A stretch of DNA of 64,000 bases from Schistosoma haematobium (lineage: Eukaryota; Platyhelminthes; Trematoda; Strigeidida; Schistosomatidae): positions 35,856,616 through 35,920,615 of the forward strand of contig NC_067196.1 of NCBI RefSeq assembly GCF_000699445.3, given 5' to 3'. Every line of letters begins with the position of its first letter. Within the stretch, counting starts at the first letter, position 1. The notes under the pieces were generated by a model that was not told the origin of the DNA, searched no databases, and saw nothing but the letters and a program-made list of their open reading frames with translations. Positions 45,350-57,428 of the stretch are shown here, one piece after another. Both the position numbers and the translations under genes were made by a program.

Positions 45350-48300
45350 CTTAACGGGGTTTCGTTCCTAGTTGTAATGGATCAGCGATACCTTCAGGTA
45401 GGTACACAGGTATGCTTAACCATAAAAGGAGTCATATTGGCAAACTATGATATAATACTGTCCTGGGAGGTCTGATAAGTCACTAAGACCACCTTAGCCA
45501 GCAGCGAACTCCAGAAGTTTACTACTTGTAAAGAGTAAAAGATATGCCTACAACCATTCTATTATGTTACGTCTCTATATTCTAGATGTAAGCGATAAGG
45601 TTTATGTTTCGACTGAGCTTAAGTAAATATCATAGGGGTTGCTTAGGAGTGTTCAGCATACTATTAACCATTAGTTAATCTCATTTTTCTCTCCATTTTT
45701 AACCTTCTCTTTATTACATATCGAATGTAAATCCCAGTAGTTACATATATAGCCTCATAAACAGTGTGGTTATGAACTAATACCACCATATTTTGCCACT
45801 GGATACGTTTTAGTGTATTCTTGTCCTTTTGTAGGGAGAGAAAAAACACTTTGGTTTCCATACTCCAAATAGGGTCGAACAAAACTGTTGAAAGTCGGGT
45901 TGAAAATTCTACAATGAAACTGGCCGAAAATGCGTTTCAACGTTACTAGTGCGAGGTTTGCTTGAAGTGTACTTTTATCGCAGATGACGCATAACTTCAG
46001 ACCATAGGGTACCAATTCTTTAAAATGTTTTTCAAATTGAGGTATCTCAAGTGAAGATTTCTCCACGTTTTACGCGTAGTCTGCAACTTGTCTGAGACGG
46101 GTTTCCTTACATTTCGAATCGTTGAAATCAAGTCCGTTGTTGTCCGCTGAACTATGAAGTCGAGTCAAATACTCCCCAAGTGCCAGCTTATCATCTTGGT
46201 TGCAAACTTCTCTCCAAAGCTTCAAATCTTCAGCAAAAAATAACGAATGCTTTCTATGAAAGATGATTCATATGGATTAAGATAAGAATCAAGTTTGTAT
46301 TGTTGTCAATTGGGAATTCTTCACTTGTAAATGTGCAGTCTAGGTGTGACAGCTTTTAAATGTTTCTCAACCGAGTTTCTAGCTTCACGCTTTCGAACAG
46401 TTCCAGATCTTCAGTAAAGTCGAAGGACTGAGATTCAGTAGGGTTGTTGCCCTCAGTTTACGTGTGTTCAGCAAAATTCACTTTTGGAGGATTGAAATCT
46501 TGCAGAATCAGGTTATGAGTGTAATCAAGACGAATAAAGCTGGATAATCCTCCAGCATACAATCGTTGTCCGCAGTGGGCTTTCTGTAGATGACTTCAAT
46601 GAGACACTTTAAGGTGTTAGAAAACCTTACTGAGCGCCATAAAGATTGCTCAAGATTGATAAACTCTTTGGTGTACACTTGATCCTAGTTACAGGGATGC
46701 TCCATCCCCTCATTCCTGTTCTTCTGTCGTTACAGGACAAATTTATGCCGGGTATTGCAATCTCCTGGTTCGTAAAATGAATTTTCTAGGTTCCAAATAT
46801 TTTTATAAAAATGAGTACAATTAGCGCAACTCACCTATTTTTTTGATAAACTCGTAGTGTCCTAATGTAGGCAGTAGATGCTCTCGATTTAAAAAGCGTG
46901 AGCGTTCTCGTTCCGCTTGTCTGAATGAACCTACTATGAATGGAGATGCGACTTACCTACACAATGTTTCCCGGCTGAGTAAACCTTATCTTTTCTACGC
47001 TTTTTCCTGTCTGCAACTGAAATAACTGGCTTCAGTTTGCTCTGATGTATATAGAACACAGTTGTCAACTGGTGTCTGTTGATACAAAATGGTTCGAGGG
47101 TAACGGCCAACATTTTGGCGGATGGAAAAGTCATCTTCATTAGCCAGGTAATAAAATTTTCGTCCTTCGTGGCTAATCGTACTGTTGTTGAGTAAATATG
47201 TTCTAAAGCTTTAAGAACTGCCTAAAGCACTTCCATTTTAGAATATCGTAATCTGCATAATCAGGGTTCTTTTTTTCTTGGACACCCTGGACAAATACAT
47301 CTCTTCCACGAAAGAACGTTTCTTCAGATTCCTCTAGAATTTTTATGATGACATCATGCTCAGAATACGGTATATCAGGTAGTATCTTCACATTCTCGTC
47401 TGGTTTCAACATCTGATTGGGTAGCAAAACATCCTTCACGTCATCGATGTTAGTGAACATCTAGTTTTTGATATCCGTCCTCCGAAAAAGGCGTGTGACC
47501 GTTAGCGGCTCAATTTTTGGGAGTTTGAGCTTTCTGTCCAACTTCCCAAAGCATCCGGTCGTTATCGTCCTACGGACCAGGATGTAGGTCGTAGCTGTCT
47601 CCAAAGTTCATGATTATTAGCGAATCATCGCGAACTGTAAACACTTTAACAAGTTTTCGGGTACATTTAAGTTGAGGTCCTTTCTTCTGCATTTGGATTA
47701 CGATCCGAATTTTCGTGTTTTCTCGGTGAGACTATAATTTATGGACGACCTTCGAGCGACGCCAAAGTGACCTTGAAAATGTCTACCATATTACTATGGT
47801 TGAATGAGGGTTATGTAACAGTTTGAAGAAAAAGGATTATGATTTTTAGTTGAAGGTTGGTTTTAGGAATTAGATTCAGGGTTTTCATCACGAACTGACA
47901 TCAGCTATAATGCCAAGACTCTATTTAGCCAAATGGGTGAGTGAATTTCGCGCCCAAATTCGAGACCTGTTATCGTAAATCTGATTGGTTCGTCCATAAA
48001 TTATATTCTCACCGTTTTTTTCTTGACTGGCTGAGCAATGTTGGGTGTAGGTTGGACAGAAAATTAATCAGCTGATTTTCATATGGGACCTGGGCTTTTC
48101 AGCATTCTCGACGTTGACTCTCGATCCTTTTCAGCCTTGTTGACGAGAGTCCGGTCTCCTTCAGCAGAAGTTTCGAGGTCCCCAGTAGCACTCGAAGGTG
48201 CTTTACAGGGAAACACAAGTTTAATCAGAGTCTAGTGCCGTATATGTTTTAGCGGTTCTAAGGTTCAGTATATCCTCAACAGTTTGGTGTTTATTTCATG

Positions 48301-48735
48301 AAAGTGAATACCGTTGAAGACCATCTCCTTCAGTTCACTGAACGTCTTTGTTTGTTTATTCGTTTCAGAACTGATGATATTGCTCAGCGAATCCCCAGCT
48401 TTATTGTTAAGTCCATGCTTGCTTCTTGAGGCCACCTTTTGCACTCGTCACCCTTTATACCACATGTGGCCATAAAATGGCACCCAGACCGCTTACATGA
48501 GAGCTTAGTGACCATGGTGAAATATAAATTGTTAAACATATTCAGGCAGAAGTTCGCGATCGTGAAGACAACAAGATCATCGAATCGGAAAAGTGGTTAA
48601 AAGCGAGTACTATGAAAGATTAAGACATACTAAAATAAGCCTATTGACTTGAAAACCTTGTATGCAGAATAAAGAGCTGAGACACAAACACAATTGTCGA
48701 TTAATTCGGATGAAACTCGAAAAGAAAAGCAATCT
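45350..48735 (-). mobile_element. CR1-clade retrotransposon copy 3, RT core deleted
   Basis: Minus strand: 5' UTR (48735-48530, matching 25880-25583), a PHD-like ORF1 start (about 48500, CGHMWYKG-like), ORF1 (47460-47203 with FVQGVQEKKNPD; 47140-46934 with MKMTFPSAKMLA), endonuclease remnants (about 46800-46340), then directly RT thumb (46250-45770, LVPYGLKLCVICDKS, FVRPYLEYGN) and 3' UTR. The palm with motifs A-C, about 1.4 kb in copy 2, is missing near 46255-46300. Repeat R1 copy 2 is inserted at 47850-48010. The 5' end lies about 150 bp upstream of the ZDHHC5/8 ATG, pointing away from it. Confidence 0.8.
47850..48010 (+). repeat. Interspersed repeat R1, copy 2
   Basis: Matches 17155-17325 (GGTTTTCATCACGAACTGAC, ATGCCAAGACTCTATTTAGC, TTCGTCCATAAATTATA). 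It interrupts CR1 copy 3. Confidence 0.7.
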
Positions 48736-48888
48736 GCAAAATGCGAATCTCAGGACGAAATCTACGTGATTTTTCAGTCTAAGTGACTAGTACTACCATG
48801 CCATTTGTTTATGCTAATCACTATAAATGCCGGCCTTTTCAACCAAATTACTGTTAACATTTGATGGGGTTTTCGTTACTGATGGACT

Positions 48889-48980
48889 ATGAGTTGCCAA
48901 GCCTTTTCAAAAAATATTGGTCCAGCTCTGATTGCTTGGTTTCTCCTTATATTTCTTACTGTTTTGTATTTAGTGTTTAT
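48889..48980 (+). CDS. ZDHHC8: ZDHHC5/8 exon 1
   Basis: 30 codons plus two bases; [10 protein letters not shown] then TM1. Donor GTAGGT; the 34-nt intron contains a TACTAAC branch site and ends TTTTCAG. ATG chosen because the frame is closed upstream. Confidence 0.85.
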
Positions 48981-51900
48981 GTAGGTTATTATAAGCTTAC
49001 TACTAACTTTTCAGTTGTTGGGATTTTAGCAAAGAAACTAGTTATGCATTTACTGTGTGTCATTCTTTGCTGTTTTTCTTTGTGGTATCTGCATTTGGCA
49101 AGGCAACCTTCATGGACCCTGGATATTATGCTATGGGTGCGTCCTGAGCCTCACACTAACCGTTTGTAAATAGGTGTTCCCGGTGAAAAGATGACTACTG
49201 TTGAGAAAGGTTCCCCTCGTACTGTAATGTATAAGTCTGTTGACATAAATGGAGTTTCCACCCGTTTGAAATGGTGTGTCACATGTGAATTTTACAGACC
49301 TCCTCGCTGTTCTCATTGCTCTATTTGCAAACATTGCATTGATGTAAGTTGTTCAGTCCGCCAAAAGATTTTCAGACGTTTGATCATCATTGTCCTTGGC
49401 TGAACAATTGTATTGGGAAACGAAACTATCGGTATTTTTTCTCGTTCCTACTCACATTAACTCTTCATATGATTATTGTTTTTGGCGTGTCCATGACGTA
49501 TGTTCTAATGCGTACGAATGAACTCTCTCACTACAAAGTCATTATTGCGTATCCTTTATCTTGTGTCTTTTTAACTGAGGACAAAACTTCCAGTATTCCT
49601 TAGCTTATCTTTCAGCATTGGTGTGTTAATTTTGGTAGGCTTATTGCTGCTTCCTGTGCTAGGTCTGACGGGATTTCACATTTTTTTAGTCAGCAAAGGA
49701 CGAACTACAAATGAACAGGTAAGTCTTAGGTGACTTTCGCCCGAGAGTTTTGTCACTATATATTTCATCAAGATGTTTGTACAAATATCTTTTATTTGTC
49801 GATATTAACCTGCTGAGATTGCTAATTCCCATATGTCAGAGGAATGTATCCGCTATGACTTGGGATTTGAGCATGGATTTAATTATCTTCAATAAGTTAC
49901 CAATTTGACTTTAGTGGCCTAAATTCTCCATGATTTGGGATTCATGTGCTTCATGAGTTAGGGTGTACAGCCACAACACATGGGTCAACTAAGTATTACT
50001 TTTGGTTGTAAGATTTAAAAAAAATGGAAAACTTTCTTGGCAACCTATTGATCAGTGTTTTTAGTCTGAAATTACAACGTGATTTCAATTCAAAAGTGTC
50101 TTACCTGTGTCTTTATATCTCCAGACTGACCGAAAAATGAAAACCAATTGTTATAGAACTTCTGACAAAAGACGACGGACTTACGATGTATGATAGTTTG
50201 GTATTAAATATTTTAGACTTGAAATGATATGTATAGTTCTAGTCTTTTAGGTGTTTCTTTGATATCTGTTAATTCTTGCGAATTATTTTTTTAATAGACT
50301 TCAATTTCATCTTCGTAAGTTTATAGTCACTCTATTCCCAAGTCTGATCCTACAACTGCTTAATTATGGTAATGTAACTTACTCTTGTTTCACTTGTTTA
50401 CCTCATTGTTGTTATATTCTCATTGTGCAACATTTTTTTCCTTCATAATTTCAAAGGTCACTTCAAAATATGATCTTGATATGAACCCTTATGATCGCGG
50501 CCTGTGCAAGAACTGGCTACACATTTTTTGTACCTCTCAACCACCTATGTAAGTTTTGTTTCCTCAATTTATTTTATATTTTCCATGTAGATTGAATCGA
50601 CCAAATGTAGCAGAAGTTGATATGTGGGAAATATCCTATAATGGTAAACCTATCAAACACCGCCAAACATCAAATTTGCGTTCTGGTTCTAATAACTACA
50701 AGCTTTCTGATGCTTTTGTAAGTTAATTCATCCTGCCGTAGTATTTTGTAAATAGTTGTTTTTCTGATTCGTTGTTTCGACTCTTTAATCTGTAGACTAA
50801 ACTTCAAAATATACTACCAGTTAGATAAGACCTCTAGTCTTTCTACTTGTTAAGTCTCTCGATGAATACAATTTAATATTTACTGTTGTTAACTGTGTGT
50901 AAGTTTTCAACTGATTGTTCACGCTTCATATGAAAAATTTTATGTATATCTCTATTAGTCACTCACCCATATACGAAATTCCTTTCTTTAGCAAACACGT
51001 ATCTACATATGATTTCTATTTTTGCTGAAGTAGTTTACTTTGTGTTCCATCTTTTTTCGCCTTGTGATAATTAAAATCATGTTTAGGTGTTTATTTTCGG
51101 CTGTTTCTTGTTTAGTGATCACGCGCTACTTTCGTTCATGAGTAATTCATCTCAATCTCTGATTTGCGATTCTACTAGCTTCAGTAAAATATTTGCCTTC
51201 CTATTCTTTTAGTTGTTAAATATATTAATTGTTTAAAGATCTTCATCATATTACAAGACCAATATTTGAACAAATAGTATTCTTTTCGATAAATTCTCTT
51301 CAGGTTCTAAACGTGGATCTTAAATTTTCGCTCAACATATATGCTGATTCGAATTAACATTCTGTATGGGTCATATCAACATTACCAATTTTATTCTATT
51401 TATTTTAACAATCATAAATTCACACGCGTTAACTTTAAACGATGTACTTTTCCCTTAACCTGACCATTTTTCGGATTATTAGTTTGGATATATAATTGTA
51501 GAACTTGAAGAGAATTTATCGAAAATAATATTCTTCGTTCGAATATTAGTCTGTAGCGTGGTGTCGAGTCGCGATAGACTATGAACACCACTACAAAGGA
51601 ACGCGTGCCAGGATATCCATAATATCCCCCGGAAGCGAAATATCAGAAGGCAGTTAATGGACCAAATCGAGATATATTCGCTGGCGACCTCGTGGTACCG
51701 AAAGGATACCGAAATCGTTCCAAGATACAAGCTTGGTTACAGAACGTAACCGAATTCGCGCGAGGTCACAATCAAAGTGTAATAATAATAATGATGGAAA
51801 CACAATGTAGCTGTCATTAGCACAGTTAAACAAAGAGCACATCAAATCAAACACTAGTACAATTGGTTATAATACTAATTGTTTTCATTAAACCAGTCGT

Positions 51901-54833
51901 GTTCTCGTGATAAAAGTGAGTCACTACAAGTCTGTTAAATATATGCTAAAATGCATAACAACTGTTATGGCACAGGATATACTCTACCGATTGACCACTC
52001 TGTTGTCAATTCATACCGTTGTTTGAAAGCTACCGAGCTTTAATTTCAATTCAGATCGCAACAACAGCCAGCTTATTTTATTCAATTTATAACTCTGTCA
52101 CTGAACTATGAGTCGCTTTGTATACATTTATGAGCCCGAAAAATTACAAAATGTGACGTTATTTTAGCAAATTTTTAGTTACGATGGAATTTAAGTGGTT
52201 TAGAGTAGTAATTAAGACTAGAACTGTTGTAACTCAGTTCAACTGAGCTGTTCAGTTGTATTGAGATTTAACTTGTGTGAAAATTACTTGGCACTGGTTC
52301 TGTCTTTATGATAACAATCCTAACGTTTACCTTTAGAAATATTTAGCCATTTCTACTAACGACTGGTCAGTTGTCATTTTTTTTGAAAACCGTCTAATTG
52401 TGGAATTCAATCATTACAGATACAGAGAAATACCCTTGTCTCACGTAATTAAGGGATTCGTGTACTACGTAATAAATGAGACTGATTTCATTATCAATTG
52501 TTTGGCTGGTTATCGCATCATATATATGGATAGCCGGAGTTTGACCCCACAACACACTTTAAAGGCCAAGTCTATGAATCAATAATATATAAACATTATA
52601 TGACATCGATTATTTGTGCAGTTCGTCTGACTAAAGTCTTGAATTTCTAGCCAAGTGGTTGAATATTTATATTACAAAGTTATACAGACCAAGTTTGCAT
52701 ATATGTTGTTGAAACGATTTCTGTCTATCAGCCATAATCAACGTAGAAACTTGCACAAATTTTGGTCAACTCGATTCTTCATACTTTGTTAACACAAGGT
52801 GGAATTAATCAAATGAATAGATATGTGATCAAAATAATTGTAGTAGCAATCATAATTAAAAAGACAACATTAAGACTAAGGTTTAGGAAGAAAGAATGAA
52901 AGGATATGTATGAATATATTCTGGGATTCATGATCTAGAAGATAAAGAATGAATGGATGTTTGTTTCTGTGACTGATTCTTATCTATGTCACCTAGTGTA
53001 CTCAACCATTGAGAGCAGTCATCGCACGGACCTCAATCAGGTAGTTTTCAGCTACCAATATGGCTCAAACTTTCATAAGTTCTGTAAAATGATTTAGTTA
53101 GTTCATGATGAATTACTGCTACCCTTTGTTCCCACACAAACTATTATCTGTCAAGTTCATTTGCGTTAAAAATGCTCGAGAAATGTATTGTTAAACTTAT
53201 TTCTAGTTTTTGTGTGACAATATTTTTTTGTGTATCTTTGTAGAAATCATCTAAAAACCCGGTTGATATTGTTAAACAGGGAGAAGTTGTTTGTGAAAAG
53301 GTGGATTTGGAAGATATAGTTAATCATTCTTCTGATCAACGAAACACATCCGAAGTAATATCAAGTGTTCATCATGAATTAAACAAATCTCTTTCACCCA
53401 ACCCACAATCAAAAGTTTTATCCCTTAAAGAGTTTTCAAATGCAACCCACACTAATGAAAACCTTATGTCTAGATCGCAATCTCCTGTTTGTGGAAGGAC
53501 TGGCGAATTAAATAAAACAAATCCAAATCTTGCTTTAGTAGGAACAAAGTCAAAGTCTTTAGGTAACAAAGATCAAGGTAAAAGTCTACTGATTGGGACA
53601 AATACACCAAAATATGTATCAAATGAAAATAGTGCTAGCTTTAACTCTAATATCAATTCTGTTGTAACATCTACTAATGTCCCCACGAAAATCATATCCG
53701 ATAGAGATCGTTTCGGCATAAAAGGTGACCATTTAACTCCACTTCTAGGATCTCAAGCGAATTCGGACGTTGACTTGATTCGGGGACGTCAATTGCAAAA
53801 ACTTACCATAGAAAACCAAAGTAAGTCGAGTAATTCGCTTCATCTCAGACAACAGGATCAGAGTGCCGCTACCGAAATTGGAAGAAGTTCTTCACGTGAT
53901 TTTTCTTCTCGTTCCAATGAAAATATGTGTCCTTGTACATCATCTAATTCGATGATGAATATCCGCGATCGAGTCACCCTACCGATAAGTTCACATGGTG
54001 CGCCATTTTCTCAACCGCGTGCTGCTACTGCCGAACAATTCAGCACTCCTCAGGATTTTAATGGTACACAGTGTACATCTAAATCTTACTCTCCTTCAAC
54101 AGGTCGTGGTATACATTATGTCACGTCAGCTACACTTGATTGTTACACCCCTGAATCTGTAAATCTACCAACTAGCAATATATCGAGGGGTTTTGTGAAA
54201 TCAATGAGATCTGAACAACGCCGTCATGAATTTCCGCACCAGTTTTATCCTCGGTCTCCTGGAATGCAAGTAGATCAAAGACACTTACTACCCCATAATG
54301 AAGTTGCCAATCATTTATCTCCACGGTCACTTCACAGTCTTCCTCCACCTCTACCTCCTCATGGCTCCCAGACAAATATTTCTCATGCTCGTCCATTTTG
54401 GCCTCCAGCTGTACCTCCTCACGGTATTTCTAAATCAGTACCATATTTCTTGCCGGTTGATACAGCTAGTCAATTTAGTAATACCACAGCATCCTCTAAT
54501 CTTCGTTTGGTCAAACCACCTTATTTCAGTAATCCTCATGGGGTTCAAGTGGATGGATCTAGTTACTTCATAGGTAGTCCACGTACAAATGAGCAGTCAG
54601 CTTCAAAATTTGTATCTCAGTCATTTGGTTCGACTCATTGTCCTTCAATTATGACACAAGCTGGTTCACGTCCTACGCCACCATTACCTCCGCATAATCG
54701 AATTTCTAAACTGAATGCACCAAACAATCGAATGCAATCAACTGGACATAGGAATTCTAATCATTTAGTCACACGATGGCAAAAGGATGGTGATTCTAAT
54801 TCTCCTGATGGGACTTTTGAAATTTCAGTTTAG
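48889..54833 (+). CDS. ZDHHC8: DHHC palmitoyltransferase, ZDHHC5/8 type (complete, 8 exons)
   Basis: S-acyltransferase that transfers palmitate to cysteines of membrane proteins. Eight exons (48889-48980, 49015-49136, 49174-49343, 49376-49548, 49616-49718, 50457-50548, 50591-50717, 53244-54833) keep phase and give about 822 aa. TM1 is at ~12-31 and TM2 at ~44-60, followed by ATFMDPG. The Cys-rich domain is at 104-140 ([21 protein letters not shown] at 131-134, [16 protein letters not shown]). TM3 is at 149-171 and TM4 at ~186-205, then RTTNEQ (TTxE motif) and MNPYDRG. The long tail (294-822) is Ser/Asn-rich with PPLPPHG-type repeats, and the protein ends DGTFEISV, almost the end of vertebrate ZDHHC5/8 (TTYEISV, a PDZ ligand). 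Human ZDHHC5/8 are 715-765 aa. The exact ZDHHC5 versus ZDHHC8 name is not meaningful here. The exon 4/5 junction has alternatives. Confidence 0.95.
49015..49136 (+). CDS. ZDHHC8: ZDHHC5/8 exon 2
   Basis: [12 protein letters not shown]2, [11 protein letters not shown]. The following intron is 37 nt (GTGCGT..AAATAG). Confidence 0.92.
49174..49343 (+). CDS. ZDHHC8: ZDHHC5/8 exon 3
   Basis: Zinc-binding Cys-rich half, [20 protein letters not shown] through CKHCID. The following intron is 32 nt (GTAAGT..TTTCAG). Confidence 0.95.
49376..49548 (+). CDS. ZDHHC8: ZDHHC5/8 exon 4 (DHHC exon)
   Basis: [20 protein letters not shown] and TM3. Ends at GC before GTATCC; a later donor (GTGTCT near 49563) is possible. 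Confidence 0.85.
49616..49718 (+). CDS. ZDHHC8: ZDHHC5/8 exon 5
   Basis: [10 protein letters not shown] through GRTTNEQ, TM4 and TTxE. Acceptor TTTCAG at 49611-49615; TTAG at 49603 would add four residues in frame. Donor GTAAGT. Confidence 0.8.
50457..50548 (+). CDS. ZDHHC8: ZDHHC5/8 exon 6
   Basis: [20 protein letters not shown] through QPPM. The NPY..G block matches NPF..G of vertebrate DHHC8. The following intron is 42 nt. Confidence 0.9.
50591..50717 (+). CDS. ZDHHC8: ZDHHC5/8 exon 7
   Basis: [20 protein letters not shown] through YKLSDAF, donor GTAAGT. It corresponds to the RPE(V/L)..ITVKIMDNG segment of the vertebrate proteins. Confidence 0.85.
50718..53243 (+). other. ZDHHC5/8 intron 7 (2.5 kb)
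   Basis: The only long intron of the gene besides intron 5 (738 nt). It includes a GC-richer island at about 51540-51795 ending in an AAT run, probably an unclassified SINE-like repeat. Confidence 0.6.
53244..54833 (+). CDS. ZDHHC8: ZDHHC5/8 exon 8 (long C-terminal exon)
   Basis: 530 codons including TAG, opening [10 protein letters not shown]. Low-complexity Ser/Asn/Pro tail with three PPLPPH or PPAVPPH repeats (about residues 645-665 and 785-795 of the protein), ending DGTFEISV. Confidence 0.93.
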   Translation, partial: KSSKNPVDIVKQGEVVCEKVDLEDIVNHSSDQRNTSEVISSVHHELNKSLSPNPQSKVLSLKEFSNATHTNENLMSRSQSPVCGRTGELNKTNPNLALVGTKSKSLGNKDQGKSLLIGTNTPKYVSNENSASFNSNINSVVTSTNVPTKIISDRDRFGIKGDHLTPLLGSQANSDVDLIRGRQLQKLTIENQSKSSNSLHLRQQDQSAATEIGRSSSRDFSSRSNENMCPCTSSNSMMNIRDRVTLPISSHGAPFSQPRAATAEQFSTPQDFNGTQCTSKSYSPSTGRGIHYVTSATLDCYTPESVNLPTSNISRGFVKSMRSEQRRHEFPHQFYPRSPGMQVDQRHLLPHNEVANHLSPRSLHSLPPPLPPHGSQTNISHARPFWPPAVPPHGISKSVPYFLPVDTASQFSNTTASSNLRLVKPPYFSNPHGVQVDGSSYFIGSPRTNEQSASKFVSQSFGSTHCPSIMTQAGSRPTPPLPPHNRISKLNAPNNRMQSTGHRNSNHLVTRWQKDGDSNSPDGTFEISV

Positions 54834-55188
54834 AAAATGTGTGTTGATAATTCCTTTAACCTAAAAGTGATGCTAAAATTTTTAACCAAGTTCTTTCATT
54901 TTTTGTTCTCTTCGTTGTTTTTCGTTAGTCTTTCAAAATATCTTTGACCACTGTAAAATTGCTTGTCACTCAACGAAAGAATTTATCTTGTTGCTTTTAT
55001 AAATCTCTACAACTTGTTGTATAAATAACGTTTCTAGGCTATATTCTGTGACTACTATGTACTCTACTTGTAACGATATGTTCATAAAGTTTAATATTCA
55101 TGAATTTGAAAAAGAAGGATTCATAGGCAAATAATGGAATATTCTAAACGTTATTATGAAATGAACAACTATACATATACTTATGTGC

Positions 55189-55194
55189 AATAAA
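55189..55194 (+). terminator. Candidate poly(A) signal of ZDHHC5/8
   Basis: AATAAA 356 bp after the stop; further hexamers occur at about 55678 and 55802. Confidence 0.45.
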
Positions 55195-57427
55195 AAACAA
55201 CCACTCTTAATTGTTATCTATTTCTTCTTCAGGATTTTACGCATAGTTTACGTTTTATTCACTGTATTCTTTCTTTTAGAAAATGCATTATTATAAACTA
55301 TACAACGAATTCTTATTAATATCTAGGCTCTCAATCAAATCAAAGAAAAAATATACAAATTTCATACCGTTTTATAAATTTGTTCAGTATTCGACAATGT
55401 AAACAAAATAATTAAAAAAACTCATGCTTGTATATTACATAATTTTTACCGTTTTTTTTAAAAATTGCAATTATATATGCATCTATTTGTTCATAAATAT
55501 GTGAATCCAATTTCACTGAATAATAGCGGTGCATAAAATTGTTGCTGCTAATGTTGATGGGTGACCTACAACTGCCTTTAATATCTACATTTGTTTGAAA
55601 GAAAATTCCCTCTAAATTAAATATTATCAACTGTGTTGTGTTTATATATCTTGTGGCCTTTTTGTTCTTAATCATACAATAAAAATATACGTTTATACTA
55701 TGTTGGATTGATTATGCCTAATTATTGAACAAGTGCTGTGTACACCTTCATGTAGTACGTTGTTACGTCAATTTTATGTACAATTTTCTGCTCTGTACAG
55801 AAAATAAAAGTGAATTAATGCAGTGTGTACTCTTTTTGATACGTCTGTTTGGCTCTGAATAACGGTTGCTCTAAAATATTACTTTAATGATATATCGATT
55901 GTGCTTTCTGCCATCGACTTGTCCGTTATAGTGTTAAGGCTTTTATACATTGAGAGTCGAGTTTTCTGTTCTTTTTAACCTCATTAATCATGTATTGTTT
56001 ATCCATTTTATAGAAAATCGGAATATAAACGTGTGATTAAATTGGTAATTGAGGTTTACAGAAAAAGCACATCATTTAGACATTAATTCAGAATTAAAAG
56101 ATTCAGATTTACTGACTTCAGTTGGACAAAACTATTGAGTACTGTTCAGTTCTCCCTAATTTACCCCTAACAGTAAAACTATATTAAAAGGGATCTCAGC
56201 AAACTTTGAAAGTACTCTAATCTCCCATGCAGTGAGATGATGTTCAAATCTGTAGCACCTGCTTAATAGTTAATGATAATATCAGTCTAATACAATAGTG
56301 TACAGATGTTTATTAGTATGCTCTTTGTATATCTTCGTATTTGCACAAAAATATATTCTGCATGTAATCATTCAGTTTATAGCAATGGCTCCCTGGAGAG
56401 CAAACTTGAATTTGGTTACAGTTATAGCACTGATTTAAGAGTTCTTAATCGGTTATCATTTGCCCGAGTTGACATTTCTGCATACCTATCTTTTTTTGTC
56501 TTAAAAGTCAGCTTCGTTCTAAAGTTGGAGTTGGAAATAATTTGTCATTTTCACGTATATCACTAGATAACTATATAATCCCTATATTTCCTAACTATGA
56601 ATTTTATTCGAGATTATTACTACTCCCGTTCTTTTATCTTTTTAAAATTTAATTCGAATTCAAATTTCATTTTCTGATTTGTTGCAATAGCTGTGCTAGA
56701 AACAGGCTGAATTTTTGTTGCTTCACTCTAGAAAGAAGTACCGTTTAATGTCATGCGTGTATTTCTAAATAATTCAAACTTCGTATCTATACTCCACTTT
56801 TTAGTGTTCATTACATTTAAATATCAAGTTTCTTAAAATTATCTTCAGTTTTCACCTTAAAAAGGCTTTACATTGACTCAAGCATAGTTGTATTTGTCCA
56901 TATATATTACCATTATGTTCTTTTTCAGTGACAAATAGCTAATCAAAAAGAATCTGGCTTATAAAATTAATAAGCCAGAAAATGTTTGCTTGAAGACTTC
57001 TAGTTTGCATCTCACGTATTAAATATGAAGATCCTGTATAACTATATTAACTTCTTTAAACACATACAATTGGTTACTGTTCTATATTTCTTGAGGGTCC
57101 TCCCAAGTTTATAAATTTGCGAATTTTTTTCAGTGTAGAACAAATTAAATAAATTTTATTTATTACATTATTTCGTGAATTTCAGACAACATGGAAAGTT
57201 GTTCAAGGATATTACAACCGTTATTGTAATCTACATTATAAGTTGTAGAAATCCAAACTTATAGACCGTACTCTGTCTGTATAGATCTCAAACAATGATC
57301 TCAATAAGTTTATTTTATTAAAATGTGGTTTTTAAAATTCCTTTTTTTTTGTATAAGTGAATGCTTGTACATTATTACGCTTTGATTCGTCGAACTTTGT
57401 TACTTAATGAATTATTGTTCTTTTTCA
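55195..57427. other. Intergenic region between ZDHHC5/8 and RBM17
   Basis: AT-rich, no gene or repeat that I can support. Confidence 0.5.
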
Positions 57428-57428
57428 G

